Shown: positions 37,773-48,591 of the stretch, one piece after another
Position numbering within the stretch: position 1 is the stretch's first letter
Layout of the letters: each line of letters begins with the position of its first letter
Assembly (NCBI GenBank): GCA_009746045.1
Contig: RPFO01001592.1
Span: 64,001 to 128,000, forward strand
DNA: 64,000 bases
Direction of reading: 5' to 3'
Origin: Mesostigma viride
Taxonomy: Eukaryota > Streptophyta > Mesostigmatophyceae > Mesostigmatales > Mesostigmataceae
Translations under genes and position numbers: made by a program
The notes under the pieces: model-generated
Told to the model about the DNA's origin: nothing
What the model saw: only the letters and a program-made list of their open reading frames with translations
Database searches by the model: none

Positions 37773-40700
37773 ATGAAGACGTCCTTGACAGCTGATGCAG
37801 CTGTAAGTATGTCTGACCCTATGCATCCTCGTGCTGGGCACGAGGGTGGACCTCTCATTTTGAGAGAAACCAATGTACAACCACAGAGGGGTGTGAAGGC
37901 CTCTGGTGGTATGCATGTGGTCCCTGCTGGCGGTCCAGGTGTTGGGCATGAGCAGGGTGACTCAGGCTCTGAGTCAGAACAGGATGGAAGTCAGCATGGT
38001 GATGCTGGACAACCTGACAGCACAGTCCTGACTGTGCCAGGGACTGCTTCCTCTGTGTACCAGGAGTTGGGTGCCCGAATCCACAACATGTTTGGGCATG
38101 CCACTTCTCTGTCAAACAACTTTGCCTTCCGTATGGGCAGGGCACCCCTTCTTAAGGCGTGTCAGCAAGCTGCCTCACGGTGTAAGTGCCAGTTGTCCTC
38201 CAACAAGCCCAGGAAATCACATGCCAAAGCTCTACCTCAGAGCATTGGTGATCTGCAGTGTGATATCCAACACATCAGGGGCATGCAACTGTTGGTGTGC
38301 GTGGACAGGTACACGAAATACAAGGTGCTGGAGCATTTACCTTCTATGAAGAACAGGTACTTGCTGGCTGCCCTGCAGAATGTAAGAGCCAAGTTTCCTA
38401 CCACAAGGATCCAGGTGGACATGCAGTTTCAGCATCTCAAGGGTGATCCTACCCTTCCTGAGTTGCTGGTTACACCTAGGGAGGCTCATGGGCAGCAGGG
38501 TGCTATCGAGAGGGCAATCCAGGAGGTCAAGAAATTGATCATCTCTGAAGACTGGGTACCCTTGTCTGCACCTGCACTTGTCAGGAGTGCATGGCTGAGG
38601 AACGTGGAGCAGCAGCTGAACAGCAGGGTTAACTTCTACTATGATGGAGTTGCTGTCAGCCCAATGGGTCTATATCATGGCCTGTGCCCACCACATGTGC
38701 TGGAGGGCTGGAAACATGCTGCACATGTCACCTTTGCCAAGCTGAGGGAGAAGGACCGGGGTTGGAAGATGCTGGAGCCACAAGTGGGTCAGAAGGTCCT
38801 AGCTTGGAAGGAACCTAGCCTTTATGGCAAACGTGGTAGCTGGAGTCCTGGGGTGGTTACCCAGGTTGATGAAGCTAGCCACGCATGCTTGGTCAGCATG
38901 GAGGACGAACCAAAGCATGTACACCGGCTGAGTTGGTCATATGTCAAGCCTAACCTGATGAATGAGGGCAGTCAGGCACAAGGCTCACAGGATCTGCAGG
39001 ATTTTCAGGTCCCAGGTGACATCACTGACGCAACGACCACATCTGTTGCAGGGGAATCTGTCAGCCCTGGCCAGGTTGCAGAGGTACTTGTTGAACAGGC
39101 TGCAAGGTCAACAGCTGGGGAGTCAACTGTCAAGCCCAAGGCACTAACCAAGCCCAGGGGGACAAGTTTGGCTGGATTGATTGGGGCTCTACAAAGGGCC
39201 AAGAAGCAGCCCAAGGTAGCCAAGCTCAGGTGGCATGGCAATCTGGGGCTGGACACTGCCTTAGAGGTAGACACTAATTCTCAGGTCTCCATTATTGGGA
39301 CCAGGGCTGCAGCAGGGTACAGCATGTCTGAACCCAGCTATCAGTTTGTGTCTGACTTCAGTGGCGGGGTACACGTGAAGGTACTGGGTGAGGTATTCAT
39401 TCCTATCCTTGGACAGGACACTGCTTTTTGTGTCTTGGAGGGCTATCAAGGACCTGCTCTTCTGGGGCAGAATTTCCTATGCCAGGATGGGGTAGTGATC
39501 ACGTCCTCTCTCCTGACTAAGGAAGGGGCTGGTCAGGTCCCACTGATTAATTTCAGGACCACTCACCTATCACGTGCAGTAACCAGGACGGTTAAGCGTG
39601 TGCAAGTGTGCCAGGGGCAGGAGCCCTTGGTTGATGACCTCATACTGCCAGCTGCTAGTCATCCAAGCAGTTTGGGCATTGGTCCTCACTCACTTGCTGG
39701 ACACAGCCCTATCAACTACCAAGGCCTGGTGAAGCTCATGTCCTCTCCCATTATGTGTCCCCAGGTCACACTGGGTCTCATTAAATCTGGGGAGGATTGG
39801 ATCTCCAAGAAATGCGTGGAACCTGTCAATGACCTGCCTCCTGCACGACGTCTACTCAAGCTCAAGTTTGTCATCAAGATGAAGGAGGTGGACGGGGTCA
39901 AGGTACCACATGTCAGGCCAGTGCTGAATGAGTTCAAGGGTACTGGTGAGTGCACTGCTGAGGAGTTGTATACCCCTGGCATGCTGCATGATACTTGGAG
40001 GCTGCTGCTGTGTGTCTTTCTAGGCCTTCTCAACAAGGGCTTGGACTATGGCTCAGTGGTGATAGACTTCAAGAGGGCATTTCTGGAGGGTGATGCAGAT
40101 GTGGCACAGGAAAAGTGGGAGGGCAAGACGCCTTTCTATGTTAGGGTGCCTGCTGTATGGAAAAGGGACATCCACACGGAGTTCCTTAAAATCCTCAAGG
40201 GCCTGGAGGGCCTGAGGTCAAGTCCAATAATCTGGAGGGAGACTCTCAACCGTTTCCTGAAGGAGCATTGCAACTTGAAGGTCTCTCCTGTAGACCCCTG
40301 TCTGTTTCTGGGGCAATGGGAAGGCCTGCCAGTGTATGCTTCGCTGCACGGGGATGACCTACATCTGATAGCTCCCACGTCGTGGCTTAAGGAGCTGATC
40401 ACCATCATTAAGTCCAAGTTTCCTCTGGGTAGGGAGCAATGGCAGGTGGAGAATGAGCCTCTGCTGTTTGTGGGCATGGAGGCCACACTGGTGAAGAAGG
40501 GAGGGGAGTGGCGTATGCTGCTGGTGGGGGGCAATGACTATCAAGAGACCCTCATTAGCAAGCTTCCTCCAACCATCACACAGGCACTGTGTCCCATGGT
40601 GAGGGGCATGGTTGCTTGGGTGGCAGGCATTTCCAGGCCAGACCTTATGGTCATAGCCAGGTTGCCTGATGACATGCTGGTGGAGCTAGGGTCTGCCAAG

Positions 40701-41258
40701 GTGGCTGATCAGGTCAGGGCTTCATCTGGCATTCTGTTGTCTGCAGTGGATTTATCACAACCCATTTGCATGGAGCTGTATGTGGATAGCTCAATGGACA
40801 GCAGGCAGGTCTCCAAGGTCAGGGGCAGGGCTGCAGGGCTCTTTGTGCTCAGACAGGAAGGCCTGGGGAGTTTGGTGAGCTGGTTTAGTCGCCTGCACAA
40901 ACGGGTGGCTGTCAGCAGTGATGTGGCAGAATGCAGGGCTATTTGTGAAGGCATTCACACAAGCCTTTATCTGAAGGAGTTGCTTCATCAGATGACTTCT
41001 AACACTCCTTGGCCACTTCAGGTTACCACTCTTCTAAAAACAGACTCCATGGGGATGGTGCAGTTTGTGCACAGGCAGATGGCCAGAAGTAGGGACTTGG
41101 ATTATCTCCTTCTTAAGGAGTTGTCCTCCTTGGCCAATATTGAGCATATCCCTGGGGTTGACAATCCTGCTGATGCTTTGACCAAGCTAGTGCAGAAGGC
41201 AGCAGTGCAATACAAGGTTCTTCAGTCTCTGATGGACCCATCTCAGCAAGCTGTCTAA
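37773..41258 (+). CDS. Pol polyprotein with order integrase - protease - reverse transcriptase - RNase H
   Basis: 1,161 residues, uninterrupted. Residues 95-130 resemble an integrase zinc region (IHNMFGH, SRCKC). Integrase core acids are likely D164 (DIQHIRG), D216 (QVDMQF) and a Glu in the PREAHGQQGAIERAIQE stretch near 237-247. A small barrel-like region follows (VLAWKEPSLYGKRG). Around 500 an aspartic-protease-like site LEVDTNSQVSIIG appears, then RT with VVIDFKRAFLEGD and LHGDDLHLI (near 857; copia usually has VDD). The RNase H region ends HIPGVDNPADALTKL, a copia hallmark. Protease downstream of integrase is unusual: copia is PR-IN-RT-RH. Confidence 0.85.
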   Translation: MKTSLTADAAVSMSDPMHPRAGHEGGPLILRETNVQPQRGVKASGGMHVVPAGGPGVGHEQGDSGSESEQDGSQHGDAGQPDSTVLTVPGTASSVYQELGARIHNMFGHATSLSNNFAFRMGRAPLLKACQQAASRCKCQLSSNKPRKSHAKALPQSIGDLQCDIQHIRGMQLLVCVDRYTKYKVLEHLPSMKNRYLLAALQNVRAKFPTTRIQVDMQFQHLKGDPTLPELLVTPREAHGQQGAIERAIQEVKKLIISEDWVPLSAPALVRSAWLRNVEQQLNSRVNFYYDGVAVSPMGLYHGLCPPHVLEGWKHAAHVTFAKLREKDRGWKMLEPQVGQKVLAWKEPSLYGKRGSWSPGVVTQVDEASHACLVSMEDEPKHVHRLSWSYVKPNLMNEGSQAQGSQDLQDFQVPGDITDATTTSVAGESVSPGQVAEVLVEQAARSTAGESTVKPKALTKPRGTSLAGLIGALQRAKKQPKVAKLRWHGNLGLDTALEVDTNSQVSIIGTRAAAGYSMSEPSYQFVSDFSGGVHVKVLGEVFIPILGQDTAFCVLEGYQGPALLGQNFLCQDGVVITSSLLTKEGAGQVPLINFRTTHLSRAVTRTVKRVQVCQGQEPLVDDLILPAASHPSSLGIGPHSLAGHSPINYQGLVKLMSSPIMCPQVTLGLIKSGEDWISKKCVEPVNDLPPARRLLKLKFVIKMKEVDGVKVPHVRPVLNEFKGTGECTAEELYTPGMLHDTWRLLLCVFLGLLNKGLDYGSVVIDFKRAFLEGDADVAQEKWEGKTPFYVRVPAVWKRDIHTEFLKILKGLEGLRSSPIIWRETLNRFLKEHCNLKVSPVDPCLFLGQWEGLPVYASLHGDDLHLIAPTSWLKELITIIKSKFPLGREQWQVENEPLLFVGMEATLVKKGGEWRMLLVGGNDYQETLISKLPPTITQALCPMVRGMVAWVAGISRPDLMVIARLPDDMLVELGSAKVADQVRASSGILLSAVDLSQPICMELYVDSSMDSRQVSKVRGRAAGLFVLRQEGLGSLVSWFSRLHKRVAVSSDVAECRAICEGIHTSLYLKELLHQMTSNTPWPLQVTTLLKTDSMGMVQFVHRQMARSRDLDYLLLKELSSLANIEHIPGVDNPADALTKLVQKAAVQYKVLQSLMDPSQQAV

Positions 41259-41801
41259 GCTGGTGCATGGTTATAGGGCATTGGAGAGCAGATTGTGTGG
41301 TAGTGTCAGCATTGTGACTGGCATAATACCTGTATTTTAGTCTGTACTAAGGCTCATGGACCATGGTACACTCACTCTGATTTTAATCAGGATACAGCCA
41401 GGTTTTGGCTGGGGTTCATGCTGTTGACTACACAAGGTTGACAGGTCCATTACAGACCATGTATTCTATTTTAAAAGAAATGTATATTTGTACATACCTC
41501 TCACAATGGTCTGGGAACCTTTATTCTGGGGTTTATAGGGCGGGGTTCGATTCCCTGGTATTATGTTTCTACAAGCTGGCCTGTTCAGGTGTTTGCCTGT
41601 TCAGACTTCCCTAGTTCCCCAGGGCAGGATTTAATTGTTGCCTATGTGTTTCATTTTGTCATTTGTTTGCTGTGGCAGTTTACCATCTGGCAAGTAGACG
41701 GGCGCCGTAAGACGGGCGCCAATAGACCCCTGTTGAGAGAATGACAGGCAAACTATTGTAATACGCCTTACTTTGTCAAGTGGTATAATACGTAAATAAC
41801 C
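41259..41801. other. Non-coding 3' region of the plus-strand retroelement and junction
   Basis: 543 bases with T-rich stretches, a GGGTTCGATTCCC motif near 41544 (B-box-like) and a small GGGCGCC repeat near 41700-41720. No ORF is credible and no LTR match was found elsewhere in the window. Confidence 0.5.
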
Positions 41802-44800
41802 CTATCCACATACAGCTCCATGCAAATGGGTTGTGATAAATCCACTGCAGACAACAGAATGCCAGATGAAGCCCTGACCTGATCAGCCACCTTGGCAGAC
41901 CCTAGCTCCACCAGCATGTCATCAGGCAACCTGGCTATGACCATAAGGTCTGGCCTGGAAATGCCTGCCACCCAAGCAACCATGCCCCTCACCATGGGAC
42001 ACAGTGCCTGTGTGATGGTTGGAGGAAGCTTGCTAATGAGGGTCTCTTGATAGTCATTGCCCCCCACCAGCAGCATACGCCACTCCCCTCCCTTCTTCAC
42101 CAGTGTGGCCTCCATGCCCACAAACAGCAGAGGCTCATTCTCCACCTGCCATTGCTCCCTACCCAGAGGAAACTTGGACTTAATGATGGTGATCAGCTCC
42201 TTAAGCCACGACGTGGGAGCTATCAGATGTAGGTCATCCCCGTGCAGCGAAGCATACACTGGCAGGCCTTCCCATTGCCCCAGAAACAGACAGGGGTCTA
42301 CAGGAGAGACCTTCAAGTTGCAATGCTCCTTCAGGAAACGGTTGAGAGTCTCCCTCCAGATTATTGGACTTGACCTCAGGCCCTCCAGGCCCTTGAGGAT
42401 TTTAAGGAACTCCGTGTGGATGTCCCTTTTCCATACAGCAGGCACCCTAACATAGAAAGGCGTCTTGCCCTCCCACTTTTCCTGTGCCACATCTGCATCA
42501 CCCTCCAGAAATGCCCTCTTGAAGTCTATCACCACTGAGCCATAGTCCAAGCCCTTGTTGAGAAGGCCTAGAAAGACACACAGCAGCAGCCTCCAAGTAT
42601 CATGCAGCATGCCAGGGGTATACAACTCCTCAGCAGTGCACTCACCAGTACCCTTGAACTCATTCAGCACTGGCCTGACATGTGGTACCTTGACCCCGTC
42701 CACCTCCTTCATCTTGATGACAAACTTGAGCTTGAGTAGACGTCGTGCAGGAGGCAGGTCATTGACAGGTTCCACGCATTTCTTGGAGATCCAGTCCTCC
42801 CCAGATTTAATCAGACCCAGTGTTACCTGGGGACACATAATGGGAGAGGACATGAGCTTCACCAGGCCTTGGTAGTTGATAGGGCTGTGTCCAGCAAGTG
42901 AGTGAGGACCAATGCCCAAACTGCTTGGATGACTAGCAGCTGGCAGTATGAGGTCATCAACCAAGGGCTCCTGCCCCTGGCACACTTGCACACGCTTAAC
43001 CGTCCTGGTTACTGCACGTGATAGGTGAGTGGTCCTGAAATTAATCAGTGGGACCTGACCAGCCCCTTCCTTAGTCAGGAGAGAGGACGTGATCACTACC
43101 CCATCCTGGCATAGGAAATTCTGCCCCAGAAGAGCAGGTCCTTGATAGCCCTCCAAGACACAAAAAGCAGTGTCCTGTCCAAGGATAGGAATGAATACCT
43201 CACCCAGTACCTTCACGTGTACCCCGCCACTGAAGTCAGACACAAACTGATAGCTGGGTTCAGACATGCTGTACCCTGCTGCAGCCCTGGTCCCAATAAT
43301 GGAGACCTGAGAATTAGTGTCTACCTCTAAGGCAGTGTCCAGCCCCAGATTGCCATGCCACCTGAGCTTGGCTACCTTGGGCTGCTTCTTGGCCCTTTGT
43401 AGAGCCCCAATCAATCCAGCCAAACTTGTCCCCCTGGGCTTGGTTAGTGCCTTGGGCTTGACAGTTGACTCCCCAGCTGTTGACCTTGCAGCCTGTTCAA
43501 CAAGTACCTCTGCAACCTGGCCAGGGCTGACAGATTCCCCTGCAACAGATGTGGTCGTTGCGTCAGTGATGTCACCTGGGACCTGAAAATCCTGCAGATC
43601 CTGTGAGCCTTGTGCCTGACTGCCCTCATTCATCAGGTTAGGCTTGACATATGACCAACTCAGCCGGTGTACATGCTTTGGTTCGTCCTCCATGCTGACC
43701 AAGCATGCGTGGCTAGCTTCATCAACCTGGGTAACCACCCCAGGACTCCAGCTACCACGTTTGCCATAAAGGCTAGGTTCCTTCCAAGCTAGGACCTTCT
43801 GACCCACTTGTGGCTCCAGCATCTTCCAACCCCGGTCCTTCTCCCTCAGCTTGGCAAAGGTGACATGTGCAGCATGTTTCCAGCCCTCCAGCACATGTGG
43901 TGGGCACAGGCCATGATATAGACCCATTGGGCTGACAGCAACTCCATCATAGTAGAAGTTAACCCTGCTGTTCAGCTGCTGCTCCACGTTCCTCAGCCAT
44001 GCACTCCTGACAAGTGCAGGTGCAGACAAGGGTACCCAGTCTTCAGAGATGATCAATTTCTTGACCTCCTGGATTGCCCTCTCGATAGCACCCTGCTGCC
44101 CATGAGCCTCCCTAGGTGTAACCAGCAACTCAGGAAGGGTAGGATCACCCTTGAGATGCTGAAACTGCATGTCCACCTGGATCCTTGTGGTAGGAAACTT
44201 GGCTCTTACATTCTGCAGGGCAGCCAGCAAGTACCTGTTCTTCATAGAAGGTAAATGCTCCAGCACCTTGTATTTCGTGTACCTGTCCACGCACACCAAC
44301 AGTTGCATGCCCCTGATGTGTTGGATATCACACTGCAGATCACCAATGCTCTGAGGTAGAGCTTTGGCATGTGATTTCCTGGGCTTGTTGGAGGACAACT
44401 GGCACTTACACCGTGAGGCAGCTTGCTGACACGCCTTAAGAAGGGGTGCCCTGCCCATACGGAAGGCAAAGTTGTTTGACAGAGAAGTGGCATGCCCAAA
44501 CATGTTGTGGATTCGGGCACCCAACTCCTGGTACACAGAGGAAGCAGTCCCTGGCACAGTCAGGACTGTGCTGTCAGGTTGTCCAGCATCACCATGCTGA
44601 CTTCCATCCTGTTCTGACTCAGAGCCTGAGTCACCCTGCTCATGCCCAACACCTGGACCGCCAGCAGGGACCACATGCATACCACCAGAGGCCTTCACAC
44701 CCCTCTGTGGTTGTACATTGGTTTCTCTCAAAATGAGAGGTCCACCCTCGTGCCCAGCACGAGGATGCATAGGGTCAGACATACTTACAGCTGCATCAGC

Positions 44801-44818
44801 TGTCAAGGACGTCTTCAT
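41802..44818 (-). CDS. Pol polyprotein, truncated in RNase H
   Basis: Same sequence as the plus-strand pol for about 1,006 residues (ATG 44818), with single substitutions such as Ile for Met in an overlapping frame near 42812. It ends at MELYVDR, after which the frame enters unrelated sequence and stops at 41768. Integrase, protease-like site and reverse transcriptase are present; the last 157 residues (RNase H) are lost. Confidence 0.85.
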
Positions 44819-44959
44819 AGGAACCTGTACCTCTCCAGGTGACCTGGGGCCACACTGAACCTGGAGATCACCCTCTTGTTGCCCAGATATAAAATCTGCA
44901 TTGGAGCACCTGGCCTCCCCCTTGGGTGAATTAAGGTGTGTAGGGGTTGCCTCAGACAG

Positions 44960-46070
44960 TCACTGCTCCTTGTTGTCTTCTTGCTGACTGCCCTTTGAAG
45001 GCTGGCCTGCCTGGGACTTGTTGTTGTTCTTCTTGTTGTTGTTGTTATTCTTGTTGCTGCCCTGGCCCTGGGACTTCTTGAAGCTGGGACACTCCTTCTT
45101 GATGTGCCCCCACCCCTTGCACAGGTAGCATTGTATCTTGGACTTGCCCTGGCCACTGCCCCCATTGTCAGACGCGTTGCCCTGCTTGGGCTGACCACCC
45201 ACCCGCCTGAACACCGACTTGGAGTGTGACCTCCTGTCAGAATCAGGTGAATGATCTCCCTTGCGCTTGTGATGGTTGCCCCTACGCCCTCCTTGGCTTC
45301 GGTCAGCCTCAGACGTCTTGGAGCCACCCTGGGTACGCCCGCCTGCCTGGGTAGCCTTCACTGCTGGCACTCCACCCTCAAACAGCTCCTCTGCCTCGAG
45401 AGCTTGTTTAATGATGACCTTGTAGGCCTTCAGGGTAGAGTGTGGGGCACACATGACTTTTAAGGAGCCACGTGTCGCCTTATCCAGCCCAGAAACCTTG
45501 AGCCAGTTGGTTAGGGCTATGTTATCAGCGACATTAAAGCCGTGAGCCCTGCCCTCCTCAACCATCTTACAATAGTTGAGAAAGTTCTGGATCAGGTCCC
45601 CCTTGACCTCCCACCCTTGGTACTTGTCCTGCCAATGGATGCCCCTTTTCTTGGTCCTCCAGCAGCTCCTTCAGCTCAGCCACGTACAGTGCCCAGGCCT
45701 TATTGGCCTTTTTGCACTCCCTGGTTAGGTCCTTAATCTGGTCAGTACACTTGCCAAAAGTGCTACTGCCTATCCAGATTTGATAGTAATTTGTACCACC
45801 GTACAAGCTAGGGAACCCTTCCAATCCCTCCACAAACTCTTCAGCCTGCTTAGGCTTGGAGTCTGAGGTTACAGGCTGCAACTGATTGACAATTAAAAGA
45901 CCCTGTGTGGTAAGATCAAAGCCATGAATAGCTTGTGCATTATTATTATTGTGAGGAAGGTTGGTAATCTCTCCGGTAAGCCCCACGTCATCTACGTGAG
46001 CGGTTCCACTACCAGCACCCCCATTATTATTCCCACTGGCTGGACCCTTGCTACGGCGTCCCTCAGCCAT
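44960..46070 (-). CDS. Gag of the retroelement (one frameshift)
   Basis: ATG 46070 (MAEGRRSKGPASG) opens a Gly/Asn-rich start, then helical Gag (KANKAWALYVAELKELL). Near 45640, around an AAAAGGGG tract, the frame shifts by one base; the other frame reads WQDKYQGWEVKGDLI and continues without break into GFNVADNIALTNWLKVSG, the basic region and the zinc knuckle CYLCKGWGHIKKEC. An internal ATG at 45565 gives the largest uninterrupted piece. Gag forms the particle and packages the RNA. Confidence 0.75.
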
Positions 46071-46239
46071 CCTGCACTACCAGCTATTCAAAGAACACCT
46101 TAACAAAGCAGCAGAAAATATGTACAAAATTTTTGTGTCGCCACTGCCGCCTGCGCCGGTGTCGCTGCCGCCCCGCGAATTGCCGCTGAAAATTCGACAA
46201 AAAAATGTCGACGAGTACTGCAGAAGAAAATTAGGCCGA

Positions 46240-46950
46240 CTAGTAGTCAAGGCCCCTGAAGTCGCAGTACGTGTATACGAACTCACGATCCTCCATATCC
46301 AGCTCCGGACCTGCACCGGTATGAATTAAAACCGGCGTGCTCCCCGCCGCGTAAGTTGCGACGCGCCGACGCGCGACGAGGCGCAGAGGATGTGTAAAGA
46401 TCGTCAATAATTCCCACCCCGCGGGAATCCACTCTCGCACAGAGGCGAGAAATGCCACCAGGTTAATTAAAACCTGGCGCTCGCGACTGCGTACGCCGCG
46501 AGTGAGCAGCGATAACAGCGCGAGATCCTGAAACAAATTTGTCGACACCGCCGGCGCGCCCCCCGTGCGTAGCGATGCCCAGTTTTGCAGGTTTCTCTGG
46601 TAACCGGTGAGTGAAGAGAGGACGTTGTCCAACTCCTCAATGGCAGTCGTGACTTCGGTCACCGACCGCAAACCTCCCCGCACCTGGACCGTAAATGTCG
46701 ATAAAATGTTTCGAATCTGGTCCAACAGGTTGCGGATTGCCGGCACCAGTGCTGGCAAATCGGGGTCCTCGGGGTTATCCCCGAGCAATGCGTGAGCTGC
46801 ACGCTGCTGACGATGAAGCTCGTCGAGCGAGACCGTTACTTCGTCGAGCAATTGCTGCCACGACGGCACCGTCGGTCTTGACGAAGAACCAGCCGGCGGA
46901 GCGGCTATTTCCTCATCGTCCGGAATCCGAAATTCTTCCGAATTTGGCAT
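46240..46950 (-). CDS. Hypothetical protein upstream of retroelement Gag
   Basis: 236 residues from the ATG at 46950 (MPNSEEFRIPDDEE); an earlier ATG at 47040 is possible. Helical: WQQLLDEVTVSLDELHRQ, LLDQIRNILSTF, TAIEELDNVLSSL. The layout of an acidic start followed by helices recalls coiled-coil or capsid-like accessory proteins, but I do not recognise it. It has the same direction as the Gag gene 170 bases downstream, so it may be an extra ORF of the retroelement or part of the host flank. Confidence 0.5.
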   Translation of the reverse strand: MPNSEEFRIPDDEEIAAPPAGSSSRPTVPSWQQLLDEVTVSLDELHRQQRAAHALLGDNPEDPDLPALVPAIRNLLDQIRNILSTFTVQVRGGLRSVTEVTTAIEELDNVLSSLTGYQRNLQNWASLRTGGAPAVSTNLFQDLALLSLLTRGVRSRERQVLINLVAFLASVREWIPAGWELLTIFTHPLRLVARRRVATYAAGSTPVLIHTGAGPELDMEDREFVYTYCDFRGLDY

Positions 46951-47040
46951 CTTTTTGACAGAGCGTGTAATACGAGTTGTGAGGGTAAGAATGCCACGAA
47001 TTCCGCCATGGTTCTTGCAGGAAGTTGCCTTTATTAACAA

Positions 47041-47589
47041 TCAGGAAACACAGACGTAAGTCACGTCACTTCCAAGACTGCACGCAGCACAGACGACAGG
47101 GTCGCAGTGCCAAGAGAACGTGCACGCAAGAACTAGCGTCCCGGTGTGACCAAGTCACTCATATAGCTTACTAGGGACGCGTCCAAGTATTCAGCTGCAC
47201 TGTCACAGCTGAACTGTCAATCAATTGATTACACAGACTCTGGCACGCCTTTGGCGCGCAGATCTATCAATTGTCCATACGGCTAGTCCTGTGGACCTAT
47301 CCGTACACTAGTCAGCATCAATTGTCTCATAGGTCCTGGCGCGCTACAGTGCGCCTACCTATCAATTGACCATCAAGTCCTGTACAAGTCCTGTCAACGT
47401 CCTGCGGACTATCAAAGTGACACTTGTACATCCTGTGTCCGTACGCGCCCACAGTGGCGCGCCGGGTACTGTCGGCACAGCCTAGGAAACGTCATAACCT
47501 TTACGTTCCTTAACCAAATGAGGCGTTCAAGGTGCCGTTGGAAAGAGCGTAACAATCTCTATCCATCTAACGTAAATCCTTTACGTTAA
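47041..47589. other. Non-coding flank between the retroelement and viral sequence
   Basis: About 550 bases with short repeats of CCTGTC/CAATTGA-type motifs and paired AACGTAAA ... TTTACGTT (47569-47587) next to the point where viral coding begins. It may be the 5' non-coding part of the minus-strand element. No ORF is seen. Confidence 0.45.
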
Positions 47590-48591
47590 CTCCCCGGGCA
47601 ACGTGTTACTTTCGCTGTACGAGGGCGGCAAGGCCGTCCCGGCCAAGGCGGCGAGCTGGGTGCGGGAGAGCGTCGGGTCCTGCGCGAGCGGCGTCGGAAA
47701 GACGCTCAAGAGGGACGAGATGGCGCGCGTCGTCGCGGCCATGTACCCCGACCTGCCCGCCGAATTCCTGCAAAAAGCGGCCAAACCGTCCCTCTGTCTC
47801 CTGCTGGGCGACGAGATCGTCGGCCGCACGATCTCGGGCTTGTGTCGCCAGGGCCTGGCGGGCGGCCCCGACACGCAACGGCGATTGATCGAGATCGTCT
47901 CCACGCTCACCCAACAGCCCGCCGCGAGTTTGGTAGCGCTCTCGCGCGAGGCGCTGTGTTCGCTGGCGGCGAACGCGTCCTCGACGAAGCAGAGAGCGGG
48001 CGCGATGCACGCCGCCAAACTGCTCGACCCGCTCGCGGGCGTCGACTGGTCCAAGGTGGGCGCGCAGGCGTCGTCGGCTCTGTCCGCGGCGGCGCGCGGC
48101 GGGCGCGCGGCGTTCGACGCGTCCAAGGTGATCGGAGAGCAACTCTACGACGGGACGAACGCGGTGTTGCAGTCGCCGGTCACGCGCGCGGCGGCGAGGA
48201 TGGCGGGACAGGCGGCGATGGCGGGGGGGAGGATGGCGGGACAGGCGGCGATGGCGGGCGGACGGATGGCGGGGAGGGCGGCGATGGACATGGTGGCGCC
48301 TCCGCCGTTCGAGATCCACGGGGTGACGCAGCACAGGGCGTACCAGGTGGCGCTCGATTCGGCGCATCGGATGCGATCTGATCGGATCGCGTCGGCGATG
48401 AACCCGTACACGGGCGTGGAGAAGGGCAAGGCGCCCAAGGTGTCCCGCGCGATGCGGAGGGACGGGAACCCGTACGTCGGCTACGGGAACGCCGGGTATC
48501 TCGGCTCCAAGAGGACATCGACCGCCGCCGCAGCGGCCGCCAGGGGAGGGAGCGGGTCGTTGCGCGGGTTGGTACGGGGGCTCGGAATAGG
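47590..48591 (+). CDS. Viral protein with RD..LC modules, first part (5'-truncated, split)
   Basis: The frame opens near 47590 with no ATG (a GTG at 47603 is the first alternative start), so the true start was probably lost where the upstream element joins. It has the same two modules as the gene at 31593: LKRDEMARVV...PDLPAEFLQKAAKPSLCLLLG and TQRRLIEIVS...LSREALCSLAA. A Gly/Ala/Met repeat follows (RMAGQAAMAGG, three copies near 48200-48290), then basic NPYVGYGN-type sequence. It is cut at 48591 after the target site ATAGG and continues at 49360. It is probably a structural protein. Confidence 0.65.

Larger units (their letters stand above)
37196..41801 (+). mobile_element. Divergent copia-like retroelement, plus-strand copy (5'-truncated)
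   Basis: Starts abruptly inside Gag at 37196 (joined to inverted viral sequence) and runs through a complete pol frame to 41258, followed by about 540 bases of non-coding 3' sequence up to a junction at 41801/41802. The first 3,594 bp (37196-40789) recur as the reverse complement at 41802-45395, with only a few base differences noticed. No LTR pair could be recognised. The element is less GC-rich than the viral genes. Confidence 0.85.
41802..47040 (-). mobile_element. Divergent copia-like retroelement, minus-strand copy (3'-truncated)
   Basis: On the minus strand this copy has a full Gag start (46070) and most of pol, but pol is cut at 41802 inside RNase H. It is complementary to the plus-strand copy over 3,594 bp. 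A further ORF lies upstream of Gag in the same direction (46240-46950) and may belong to the element. The two copies are truncated at opposite ends, so together they hold one full coding set. The left limit of the element beyond 47040 is not clear. Confidence 0.75.

Noticed and set aside
41259-47589. LTRs of the second retroelement
   Set aside because: No pair of matching direct repeats could be found around the two copies; truncations may have removed them.
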